Part shown: positions 39,201 to 51,655 of the stretch, piece after piece
How positions within the stretch are numbered: position 1 is the stretch's first letter
How the letters are laid out: every line of letters starts with the position of its first letter
Source: Trochalopteron elliotii
Lineage: Eukaryota; Chordata; Aves; Passeriformes; Leiothrichidae
DNA length: 64,000 bases
Assembly (NCBI GenBank): GCA_024734555.1
Contig: JANPWX010000061.1
Span: forward strand, 1,365,634 to 1,429,633
Reading direction: 5' to 3'
The notes under the pieces: generated by a model
Databases searched by the model: none
What the model saw: only the letters and a program-made list of their open reading frames with translations
What the model was told of the DNA's origin: nothing
Translations under genes and position numbers: made by a program

Positions 39201-42200
39201 TGTTCTACATTCCCTGCACATACAGCTTTATGTAGGTACAGTCAGGGTTTGATTTGGGGGGCAATAGTTATTTAGTGCACTGAACTACCATAATGGTAAG
39301 CTAACTTTGATTAGAATTGCTTCTTTTTATCCTTTTAAGTAGTACTCTCTGCCCTAGTGTTCTAGAAAACTTAAACTAAGGAAATCAATCTTCTGTGTAT
39401 ATCATCTGGTTCTGCTTACCTACTTTATTTTCTGAATAGCAGTGGAACTTATTTGGCAAATCTGTGTACATTCCACAAATGTGGTATTAATTAATGAGAT
39501 ACATGCTCTGGACTTGGCTGCCACCAGCTCAGTGGTCTCTGAGCATGTTGATGCATTGCAGAGAGTTCCTGATTTCTCTGGCCACCTCCTAGCTGGGAGC
39601 TGATATTGCTTAAACTACAGACAGGGAAAAATAGCAAAATATTGAAGGAAATACATTCTTTGTTATGGAACACCACCCTTTATTGTATTTATGATATTTA
39701 TGGGGTGCTCAAAGGATCATTTTATGTTAATTATGATTTCTGTAGAAAAAACTCAGAAGTAATGGGTTCAAGTATTATAGGAATTTAGTTTCATTTCAGG
39801 CATGAAATTTAATGCAAATAAATAGCAGACAGCTTTCTGGTAACTTCTTGTGGCTATGATGATTATAAAACTACATAAGTTAAAACCCAAATAGTCCCAA
39901 AAGTTGCATTTCGTCTTTCAAAGTTACCAGTTGCTTTCAGAGGACAACAATATACACCATTGAAAGAGTTTAATGGAACAAATGCTTAGAAAAATCTGTC
40001 CAGGCAGTGATATTTGTCATCACAAGAGTGATACTTGAGAAAGTAAGAAATTCTTGTCTTATGGAATATCCCATTGACATGTCAAATTCCTTTCAAGAGG
40101 TACTGCACATGTCAAAAATGTGTTCTACCTTTCCATCTTTTCATTTCCTCTGGTTGAGGACAGCCCTGGCACTGTGTTACATTAGTGATGGGTGCTGTGT
40201 TTCCTGCCCAGCCATTCTGGGAGTTCCAGCCAATCCTGCAGAACTTCCCTAAGCTGCCAGGTGGGACTTGCCATGTGTCTCTGAAGGGAATATGCTGTAA
40301 ATCCCAATATCTGCTCACACGCCTGTGGGATGTGTCGGTGCATTTGCAGGAGGTGGAGTAACAGAACAAGCACAGACCCACTTGCCAGGCTACTGCTGCA
40401 ATATTTTCCTTCTCTTAAAGAGCAGAAGTGTAACAGAACTGTGTCCTCCTGGGATCTGGAAGCTGAAGGTAGATTTCATGTCAAGAAAACCTTTCAGAGT
40501 ACTTAACCTGTACTTCTTTTATTTCTAACCATTACACACAAACATGGTGTGCCTTCCACCCCTTGCTTCCAGATACAGTTGTAGCAAAAGAGTACATAAA
40601 AAAATAAATTAGTTAATTTCTAATAGTCTACAAACATTGGAAGGATGCTGTGAACTTCCTGAACTATTTTTTTGAGGTTACTCATTACTTCAATCAATTA
40701 ATGTTTGTTTAAATGCAAACACAGCTGTTTTGTAGGGTTGTTTGGTTTTTACCCCATGCACGAGGGACTTACAAACTGAGCAAATGAAACACTTTGGGTT
40801 AACAAACCCTATTTCTCCAAAGCCCATAATCTCAAATGACAAATATTATTGCTCTTGGGACTGGGGGCATGAGGGTAGATGGGAAATCAGCCCGGGTTTT
40901 GGTTGGTTTTTTTCTGACGTTGTTGCCTTTTGGTTTGTAACCCTCAAAGCCATAAAATTCATAAAGCTGAGCCTTCATTAATGGCTTTTAAGATGGATTT
41001 TGTCTCCACCAGTTTGCCAAGAAAAGAGACAAATATATTTGCAGTGTCCCCTGTATGCCATATTTGGCCTTACTGGCCCCAACAAACTTGGTGCTGAGTC
41101 TCATCTCTGTTTGTGCCAGTGCTCACACACAGCCCCTCCTTTGCCCCAGATGATGTTTGTGCTCTATTTACACAGCAGACCCCCCCTGTATTACAAGACA
41201 GGCTTTACCTAGTCAAAAGAAGCAATGATAACCTTTTTCCCCTCTAAAAAACTTGGACCAGCCTAATATTTGCTGGTACCTTTCAACCCTTCTGATCTCC
41301 AATAAGCACATTGTGGCCCTATTTCACTACTGTTTTACAGAAAATGGCCCCAGAAATAACCCCCTTGTTTTGAATCTCTCTCAGTAACACCTTCCTAGAG
41401 CATTTCTGAATTGTTAATTTTTCCAGATTTTTAATACTCTAGTTTTTGTTCCCTTAAACAGATATTTCTTGCATTAACACTAATATTCCTTTATGAACAT
41501 GAAAACCCAACCTTTTTGTGGCAAGCAGTAAATACAGGATTAGCAAACTTGCTCAGTGGCTTGGTTCATTCTTTGCAGTGTGATCTCATTAATGAATAGT
41601 CAAGTTGAATTTGGAAAATGAATACAGGATTAAAAAAAGCCACTTTGTACCACTCAGATTCTACTTAGGAAATAATTAGTGTTGACTGGATGTAATAAAA
41701 AGGTAGGCTTTTCAATTTATCATTTTGAATTCAATGTTTGCTGTGGAATTTCTTATTCTTCTAATTTCTTGAGAAATAGCAATGCCTAAAGATCCCAAGA
41801 TCATTTCCTTGGAACCCTGCTGATTTCATTCTTACTAAATTCTATAGATCTGAGCCTGTAGCTATTATGAAACTTAAAGGAAAATGACAATTAAAGTGAT
41901 TATTTCAGTAAAATGTTAGTAAAATTAACCTAATCCCTATTGTTAAGCGGACAGATTTTTTTTCCCATGGGGGAAAAATTGATAACAAATGATTCATTAA
42001 AAGTTTTAATGAATTCTGTTTCTGAGTTCTGTTAAGCTGTTAATATTTTAAACTTTATTTCGATGAGAGCCATATTTGCACTAGCCTAGATGTGATTTCC
42101 TTGTAAATCTTGAATCTCTTTAAAAAAGATGTCAGAAACAACCACATGTTTTAGATTCCTTAATGAAAGCAGCCTACTTGTCCTGCTCAGGGCTTGCTTT

Positions 42201-45200
42201 CAGTGTACCTTGTTCCACATTTTAGGCTGGATACCAAGTAGCTGTGAACCCTTCAATCTCTTGCATTCTGTTTGGTCAGCAAGTATTTGGGAACGGGAGA
42301 AGCGTGCAGGATTGGAAACAGCAAAATTCACTATTCCTGCCAGGGCTTTGCTTGGCCAAACTGCACCTCACCTATGAGAGCCACACACATGATGTCCAGA
42401 GCCTGATTATGTGTGGAAATTAAAACAGAAGCAAAATAGTTTCCAGATGCCATCCATATTTTCCTTCTCTCTAAGGCTTTGATTTTTTTTTTAAAGAAGA
42501 AATTGTATTGGTGTAAGGCTCTAGGTCCTGTGAATTTGGAGCAAACTAGTAAGATGGCAATTGAAACAACAATAGAGATTAAAACAGATGAAAGTAAGAG
42601 CAGCAGATACTAAAGAAAACTCTTACAGAACAAATTTATACAACTTCAGTAAGTCTACAGGAAATGAATATCAGTTCTATAAACATCTAACTGATAATCA
42701 CAGGAATAAAAATCAAAGCAAAAAAGGATCTTCTACAAAAACAAAAAATCAAAGCTAGAGTAAAACCAGAGTCAAACCTAACTGTTGCCCAGAGTCAGTC
42801 TGTTGTTCTCTGTGGTGTGATCTGCTGTGTTGCACATGTAGAGTTTTTGGGTCATCTCTGGTTGAATGCCTTTTCACTAATTACTGTAATAAAACACTTA
42901 AGAAATGTTAGTAATCTTTCAAGTCCATTTGATGTGCCTGCAGGATGCCTCCTTTTTGTTCTTTCCCAATTATTCTTATTTAGAACAACGACCTAGACTG
43001 AATTTGTTAGATTTCATTTTTTAGAATGTATTTGAAGTCAATAGGTCAGCAGGGTCTTAATGTGAGATTCTTGTCCATGTGCATTTGTGCATGATCATCC
43101 AGGTCCTCTTCCATCCCTGGTACAGCAGGTGGCCCAGTGTGTGAGTGCAGGCAAAAGGCACAGCAGCTGCCTCTCCCACTTGGCATGATTGCCTAGGAGG
43201 GAGTTATACAAAAGGAGAGAATTGATTTCTACGTTGGTTCCGTGAGAAAAATGAAACTTCCTGCAATTTCTCTGTGTGTGTCTCCCTCAGCCCCGCTCCC
43301 CTTCCAAATAACTTTTGAACCCTTTGGTCAGTTTTGGCCCTGTTGGGTGGGGAGGTTACACTGCAGGGAGTTAATTGAGATGAGCAGTTGGTAAGAGGAG
43401 AGAGTCTCCATGAACATCCCAGTGAAGAGGAGTCTGTGGCTCAGCACTGGAAGATTCATATGGAAAAGGGACGTGAATGCTCCAGGTAGATGACATGTAG
43501 TCATTGGAGATGAAACCAAACCCAAACCCAAACCACTATGGGAAAAACTAGCAACATTGTGCTGTGCATAGAACTTTTTGGGTTTCTTTCTCCTAAAGCT
43601 TTAAGGAATTTTTTTTTCAGCCTGTTCCCCTTTGGTGTTCCTTTGCTTGCTGATGCTACTCTTGCAACCTGAGTAGCACCTGTGTGTCTCTGCAGACTCC
43701 TTCTCTCTTAACAAAGAGCTAAGCATGCTTAAAATTTATTTCTCTGGATGCAGGATTTCCATATTATACATCACACAGTTGTATTTAGTCTGAAAAACTA
43801 TTTAAGAACTTCTGAAGTTTTTGGAACGTAAATAGGAAAGTCTTTTTTTGACATGTTTGTGTTTGCACTGATATCCCTCTCTAAGTTGAGGTCTCAACCA
43901 TAGTTGTATTGTATTTATCTATCTAGAGAGAGATCTTTGCAGCATTTCTACAGGATCTACTGAATTGTTTTACCTGAACTGTGTAAGTGGCTTGATTTAC
44001 CTCTGAGCTGAGAGGGGCAGCTGGAAACCTCCACTATTTGTATATCTCAGCCCATCTTTAATTATTTTGTAAGTGGTTCTACTTACGTTGCATTATTCCA
44101 AGTTGAAATGTTTTTGGAACATTCTTTGCTGGTTAATTGGAAAGCTGTTATTTATGGCTTCCAGGTGATTTGCACTGATGGGCATTCGGGGTGGTTTTCT
44201 GGCTTCATTTAACCTGTTGATTTAGAAGTGGGTTTTTATTTTACAGTTGATGTGAGTTTTTCTTTCCACTTAATCCTTGAGATCAACCAGTAGATTTCAT
44301 AGAAAAGGAAAGATAAACTGTCTCTGTATCCTGAGCCTACTCACAGAATATGCAGTCCAGAAATAACACACTGTACAGACTGATGGAGCAAGCACTATGA
44401 AAATTTTCCTATCCTACAGATGTGATAGTTCTCAGAAATCCAGCTTTCATTTGCTCTATGCCAAGTGAAAAAGGGCTCTTTTCAGGATGGGATATTTCAG
44501 GGTTTAAATAGTCTCTTTGTACTAAGAGCTGATGCACTGGTCTTTACTGCTTATATTTTTGGTACTATTCCTTCTTTGAAGTGATAGGGGAAATGGAGCA
44601 ATCTGCAGCTCACAAGAAAAATCAGGAGGGTAAAGGCATGTGCCCTGGGACTTGCTCTTAATTGTCTTTGCTTTTGTCATCCCAACAATCCCTGTGCCCC
44701 TGCTCGCTTGCAGGGTGACAGCCCAAGGTGTCAAACCCACTGTCAAATCCTTCTTTTGAGGCAGGATTTAGTTGTCTTTCATGCTGGGAACTTATCTTAA
44801 CATAATTTTAACGAATAAGATGAACTTCTTGCTATGTTAAGCTTCATTTTCAAAGTGGAAAAGGAAGAGAACTGTGAAAGATACCTCTGTTTTCCCTGTA
44901 TTTCTTCCATAGAAGAGCTAGGACTGCAAGTAAGAGACAAGTAGGGCCAAGGAAGCTCTAAGGACAGAGGAAACTTAGCCTGAACAAAACCTTTCATTAC
45001 AGAAGTGTCTGACTTTGGTGAAAATTATATATTGCTTTTGACTAGCAAACTTTATGAGAGCCATGTTACTTTATTATTGGTAAAGTCGGTGACTAAAAAT
45101 GAAAAAAATAATATGTCAGATAATATTGGAGAGTTTGTTTGTTTGTTGGCTTGTTTCACTGGTTTGAGGAAGAAATGAAATCTCCTTTGGTCACTAAAGG

Positions 45201-48200
45201 AAGTCAAATAGCCAAGATATTCAAAGCTTTGATCACAGTCTTGAATCTGAAAATATAATAAACTAAGTAGCACTGCAAAGAAACATATAAGTTGAGGCAT
45301 CAATAACAGTAACTGATAACCAGCTTTATGCCTGCGATAATTTAGCTAGTTTAAAATAAAGGGGCTAGAAGTGTAAGAAAGCCATTTTGAAAAACTGGCA
45401 AAAACTCTTGCTTTTCTGGGCACTACCTTCTACCTACTCATTTGTTGCTGCTCTCATGAAGAAAATAGGTGGGTTGATGGCTGCAATGTGTGTTCTTGAA
45501 TGATAAGCCTAATTCTTAGTTACACAGCTGCATCTGGAAAGGTCAACAGAGGACAAAGGTCATGGCTCCAATAATGATACTTCCTTACATGGTAAAAACT
45601 CACAATTCTTTAACAGTTTTCATTTTAGAAGCTAATAGAATAATAGCTCTCAGCAGTTTAATGCCATTGGTCTAAAAGTATTTTCTTTGAACTGCAGGCC
45701 ACTGCTTTATTTGTTTATTTACCTATTATTTTGGAAGAGGAGGAAGAGGGTGTAAGGGGAAACCAGGAATTGCTGCATGAGAGCTGACCTGTCTCGGGTA
45801 TCACACCAAACAAACATCTCTTGGGAATGTTCTAGGTGTGGTTGCAGCTCTCCTAACACAAGGGCAGGCTCTGGGACAAAGGAGTGAAGTTTGGGTGTAT
45901 GACATTAAAACTTCATGTTGTGAGCATAAAAAAAGCCTCTTGAAGAAAAGTCCTGCCCTGTTCTTAGTGGAACTTCAGTTCTGGGAACATCTTAAACTAT
46001 TTATTAACGTATTAGCTGGTTTCATGTGAGGCAGGCTTTTTTCCCCCAGCCAGTAACCCACAAAGGCAGTGGGAGCTTGTGTTGGCACAGGAGATGCAGC
46101 AGCAGGCAGCAGATGTTAGCTGGGAGGTGGGAATGGTTCTTTCCATGGTGGCCACTTAGGTGTTCAAAGTGTTTGAGAAACCCACAGCCTCAGGAACTGC
46201 TGAGATGCAGCTTCCAGAGCTGTGTGGTAACCCTCCTTACAGCCACATTATGGTATTTACCTAAAGGGCTTTGTTCCCTCTATTACCAACAATATTAACA
46301 AGAAATTCTTTGTAAGAAGCTTGGGCTACATTCACTTTCAAACCACACATACAACTCAGAACACTGCTGGTAGCAGTATTTTAAGGTTTAGTACTTTACC
46401 TTGTTGTTGGCAATGTGACTTTGTGACCCTGGACTATAAAGTCAAAGGGTGCTTTGTCAGTGATTTCTGAACAGTAGGGATTTCATCCTGAGTTGGCTTT
46501 ACAGTACAAATACAAATATTGTTCATGATTTCTGCCCTCTGATAATGATCTCATCTTGTGAAGGGACTACTGTGACAAGCTCACTCCTTTATGTTAGTGA
46601 AATAGTTAAGGTGCAGGGCTGTTCAGAGTATTATTTAAATGTCTTTTGCAACCTTAGAGGTGAGTGACCTCGCTGCCCTGGCTAAATTCCAGTTTACATC
46701 ATTACAGTCTACTACTTAACTCCTCAAGGAAATGCTGTGCAGAGGCCAAAGCTAAACCTGCACTGTTCAGTCTGAACTGGGATATCCATAGAAAACAGGG
46801 ATCACTGCAGGGATTCTGCACTGGGAGAGGTGTTTGCTGTGGAGCACTGGGGTGTTAGCTGATGTATAAATTGCTGCCTTTGCTTCTGCCATCACCAGAA
46901 AGACTCAGATACTAAAGGTAATCAGCAAGGAGTACAAGCCAGAACAGAGAAGAAACAGGCTTTAGAACTATCCAGAAATATATTAAATGACCCTGACAAG
47001 TTTTGCCCTTGAGATTATAAATTAGTCAGAACAGTATTTGACCTGTAAGCAATTAACCCAAAGAAGGGCTGAAGGAAAGTTCTGGTGTTGCTAAGGCCCT
47101 GGGAAAAGCAAAAATAAAAGTTAAAGGGGATGGTATTTCATTTAAACAGAACAGAGTAGCATGCTTTCATTTTTTTCTAAAGATTCTTATTGAAGAATGG
47201 CACAGAAATTTTGCAGGAAAGTAAGATTACTTTTATTAGGAAAAAACTGTGTTTGTCAGAAGAGGTAAGCCCTGAACAGATTCCATACCACAGAATGGCT
47301 TTAATCAGAGGTTTGCAAAATTAGACAAATACCTGTCAAGAATAAATACACCTCAGTTCCTGTGCTTTGGGGCAGAAGGTCTGTTCAGGTTTCTCTAAGT
47401 AACATTTGTAGCTGTTGTTGTTTTCCTCTGTCCTATTCTTTGCTGGTTCTAATTCTGGCTCTTAGCACATGCTTTAGAAGGCTGACTGCAGGCTGGGATT
47501 TGGCAGATGGAGGTATCTAAAAGAGCCTCCCCAAGGCTAGACAGACAAACAGTTGTTAGGCTGAAATACAGAGATCCAGGTGATCCTAAAACACGAGGCA
47601 CAATTTACAGGTTTGTTTTTTTTTTTCCCTGTTCTTGAACTCAAAAATCCATAGCAATGACTGTTTAGTAATATCAGCCCCTTTCTCATGGCTTTCCTGC
47701 CAAGTCTGCCCACCAAGGACAGGGCACACATTGGAGCTGCTGTTAACTAATAACCAGTTTGGGCCTCACAAAATACCAGTGAAGAGCACAGAGCCTCTGT
47801 GGAACAACACTTGACTGGGACAAATGGGCAGAAATTATTGGTCACCTCTTCTGCACTTGGAGCAGCAGCTGAGCAGTCTCAGGGAAGCAGCCTCTCAGTC
47901 AAAGCCCATTGCCATGATGTGCTCCATAAGGCCTTGCCTGTATATTTATTTTTTGTAATGCTTGCCATAGCTGCTGGAATTTCAGGCCCTCGTATTTATC
48001 CAGCCACTTGTCTGAGTGGAAAATGTGGGAAGTAAACAAGTCCCCTTCTAGGCACTTTGCCACCCTTGTGTGGTCTGTCCCTCAGCCTAAATAAAGCTGT
48101 GGCTGCTTCTGTGAAAATTGCTGTCCTGCTGCGATGCACAAGGCACCAACAGGTATTGAACACTGACCTCTACATGTTGCAGAGGTATTTTCTTACTTAT

Positions 48201-51200
48201 TGTATTTATCAGGTAACTGGAAAAATGAGATTAAGCTAAATCTCCTTTTCTATGGTCTTTTGTGTCAAATCTTTCTATTAAAGAATAATAATATCCTTTT
48301 AAAGTAGCCTTTAGAAGGAAGAAGCAGAAGCCAAAAAATTAAATTAAGATTTAACTTAGGACATCACAGTAAATACAGGGACCATTCATGGCTACTGAGA
48401 TACACAAGATTAAAAAAAAAAAATAAATTGAGGAACAGCAGAGAACTGTTTTAACACTAGAGCATTCCAAAGCAGCCACAAACAAATCAGTAGCAGCCAT
48501 CCCTCTGTATTCTTCCTTGTTGTAATTGCAGTATCAGCCAGAAGACATTTTCTAAAAGGGTGGTCAAGAATGTGCCTACTAAGAGTAGCAAAACTGTAAC
48601 CAGAAAGGTATTTCCTTCTTGAGCAGAAAAAAGAGAACTACAAAGGGAGGGCCCTGTTACCTCAGTATGTTCAGTCTGCTGTGCAAAGCAAAACAAAGTC
48701 AGTAAAGACAAAAGGTTTAAGTCTAAAAGCTGTATTTTGATGAAGATTCCTAACACAATGCACTACTGCCTGAACACAAAACTGAACTGCACCTTCAGAT
48801 GCTGACTTGCACGTGACTTGTCTCTTGGCTCAGGCTTGGCATCCAGGAAAGCACTTGACTTTCATAAGAACACATGAATTTAAAAACCCCACATGAACAG
48901 ATACTCAGCTTTCCTCCTTTAAACCACACTTAAATGTTGCTGACACAGTAACACAACACCAGGCTTTGATGCAGAGCTTTTGCAACAACTTGCATATAGA
49001 TCTCTCAACTCACACTTGTTTTTCACAGAGCTAAAGTCTGATGTTGTTAAAAAAAAAACCCCACAAAAACCTTTCAGTGTGTCTTTCCTAATATAATGCA
49101 TATTTTGAAGCGGGGGGAAAATCTATTTACTTTTTATTTTCCTGTACTTTCTTAATGGTTCTGAGTTTTCAAAATCTATTATTTATCAGTTACAGTCTTA
49201 AATAATTTTCCCTTATTTGTTCTGTTGAAACTTTTCATTTAGGGAAAAATCCACTGGGTCCAAGGTTCTCAAAAAGCTGTATCAGTTTCAGCTCTGCAGC
49301 TGAGAGGGATAGAAATAAAAATTGCCAAGATTAGGGGAGCTGTGATTTTTTGCTTCAACTATATATACCATGAGGTTATCTAAAAAGCTGTTTTACAGAG
49401 AGAAAAATGCAAAAGCAGAAAACTGGCCAGAGTTGTGATAGGGTTGTATTTTCCTTCTCTCCCTCTAAGTTTGTGACAGAAATGAGATGTGAACTTACAG
49501 GCAAACTAACTTTGAAAAACTTTTGCACATTTTAAAATGTTATTTTTCTGCAAAATGCCTAATTATTAAAAACTTTCCTTAAAATTCTCAGTAATACTAG
49601 TCCTAGTAAATAATGTATGATAGAAGAAAATGTGCCTCACAGTCCTAAGTAATGGTAGTCTGAAGAGCTGTGGTACCTGACTTTATTGTATGAGAAGATG
49701 CAGGAGCCCTTTGCTGCTGTGGGACTAAGTTAACCCTAGCTGGTTTAGTCTGAAACTGGATCAATTAACTGTTTTTCACATTAATGTCTGAGTAGAAGGA
49801 AATATAAAGAGTGTGCAAGGGACTATCAGCACTCCATTCAAGTTGCATGGCAGACATTCCAATGCTCTTTACAGAAAATAATGTCTTCTGAAGTATTTTC
49901 ATATCCCCACAATTATGCTTTGACATGTTACAGAATTAAAAGGTAATTTTCTATAATAATGAGTTTTAAACTAATTTTTGGGTTTTTTTTCTTTTTGCTG
50001 AAGCCAGCACTCAAACCTATTGGCAGAATTTTTAGCAGTTCATCTCCCTGTCTCTGGCAGTGTTTCCATTTCTCAGGATTTAAGACTCCTGCCAGGTCTC
50101 CTCCCTGACCATGGTAGGCCCAACATCCAAAGTACCTCATTCCTAAATGTACAAGTCCCTGTTGTGCCACATTCTGGGTACTGCTACAACATCCACTCCT
50201 CCCTGGCTGCACATGGGACCTATTTAACCCTGATGGACCTGCTAGCACACCAAGGGAGCAAACACTGCCTTTGTGTTAAAATGGGAAAAGTAAACCTGCC
50301 AGAAAAAGAATTTTGAGGTGCTTTCCTTGATGCCTAAGGAGGAATTTCAGTATTTCTATACATGGGTGGAAGTGACAGATTTTGTCTGTTTTGTTGTAGG
50401 ATTCATTCCCCCCCAAAAAGTGAGAAGTGTTGCACTAACTGTTCCCCACTATGTGGTGTTAACACAGGAGAGGAAGCAACTCCCACTTTAATTGAAAGGC
50501 AGAGTAGGGAGAACTCAGGTTTCACTCAACTGAGTGTTGGATTGTTCTTGTTCCAGCATTTTTAACCTGAATACTTTTTAGCAAAATATTGTTTCTTCAG
50601 AGCTTTGAGTGACCTGTGCCCTTTGCATCTGCTTGCCTTCACACTGCAGCACCACAGGAGATTGTATTCACTCTTAAGCCCTCAAATTCACCACTTCAAA
50701 CCAATTCTACACTCTGCTGTGTATATTTAAGTGATATACAAGAATTCTAGCTGGTGCATTAAAGGCCTGTTCCAATGGCTGTTGCATAAACTGATGCATC
50801 TCCTACATGATGCAGTTGTCTTGCTATTTGGAAAGGTTTCATAGTGCTCTGACACATTGAGTACCCTCCACCTAAGAATCTCCATACTCTGTGAACTCCA
50901 CAAAAGATTAATTTCTATATTCTCTAACCAGGCATGTTAAACCACTTCTCATCTGTTGCAACATCTGGAGAGGAACTTCTGGGGAGGAGACTTGTTACTC
51001 ACCTGTACAGAGCACCAAGAACCACCCAGATTTCCCCTGCCACAACTTGAGCTAAGCTCTGTCACCTACTGAAGGCATTTGCTGCTGCTGCTGCTTTGGC
51101 AGGAGTAACTCAGCCTCAGTTGGGAGGATTTTCAGCAGCCGAGCTGTCACATTGCAAACTGATCACAAGTCAGATAATGAACCCAGTTTTGCTATTAGCC

Positions 51201-51220
51201 TTTTAAATATTCTTGCAAGG
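36254..51220. other. Intergenic DNA downstream of WDR75, no gene recognised
   Basis: It contains only short open frames, an inverted repeat at 41959-41978, a CCCAAA-type triplet repeat at about 43514-43532, a GTTT tract at about 45135, and an A12 run at 48412-48423. Nothing coding is supported. Confidence 0.6.
41959..41978. repeat. Inverted repeat TTTTTCCC/GGGAAAAA
   Basis: Eight-nt arms flank an ATGG loop inside a T-rich stretch. Confidence 0.7.
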
Positions 51221-51238
51221 GGGAGGGGGGAAACCCCC
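51219..51238. repeat. G-rich tract with GGGGG/CCCCC hairpin beyond WDR75
   Basis: A G5-A-G6 run is followed by AAA and C5, about 210-230 nt past the WDR75 stop codon. On the WDR75 transcript strand it reads as G5, TTT, then a C-rich run. It could act as a pause element, but nothing here proves that. Confidence 0.6.
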
Positions 51239-51400
51239 AAACCAGGTTAAGCATTTTCTAAGGTCACAAAGAATCAGTAATTAAGAGCAGAATCAGCTTT
51301 TTAAAACTTTAATCCCTCCCCCTAGTTCAACATTCCTTTGGAAGAGAAGCTGCTAGAAAACTTTTGGCCAGAAGACCTGAAAAAATTCTTTTAAAGAATA

Positions 51401-51406
51401 TTTAAT
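51401..51406 (-). terminator. Candidate WDR75 polyadenylation signal ATTAAA
   Basis: TTTAAT on the plus strand reads ATTAAA on the minus strand, 45 nt beyond the stop codon. That implies a very short 3'UTR, in line with the short one I recall for mammals. Another ATTAAA lies near 51308. Confidence 0.4.
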
Positions 51407-51450
51407 CCACAAAGCTTCAACTTGCAGTATAAAAAAAGTAAGATGTCTGT

Positions 51451-51655
51451 TTAGAAGGCTGATATCCAACTGTAGTCCATTTTTCTTATTTTTCGTAGCT
51501 CTTTTTCCTGGGATTTAGACAGTTTACATGTCACCTCTCCTAATAATTCCATATGGCCTGTATCTTCTTGTTCCATTGTTGTGACATCTTCTTCATCTGA
51601 TTCATCCTCTGCTTTTTCACTTTCCATTTCTACTTCATCAGCAACTTCTTCAGCA
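51451..51655 (-). CDS. WDR75: WDR75 terminal coding exon
   Basis: This 205-nt exon follows acceptor ccatcttccag and ends at a stop codon at 51451-51453. It encodes an acidic tail (AEEVADEVEMESEKAEDES, then DEEDVTT) followed by the conserved KLSKSQEKELRKIRKMDYSW and ISAF. The acidic stretch then basic end is typical of this protein. The intron before it is 1.9 kb. Confidence 0.96.

Noticed and set aside
43512..43535. CCCAAA repeats resembling a telomere-like tract
   Set aside because: Only three units, not the vertebrate TTAGGG repeat; simple low-complexity sequence.
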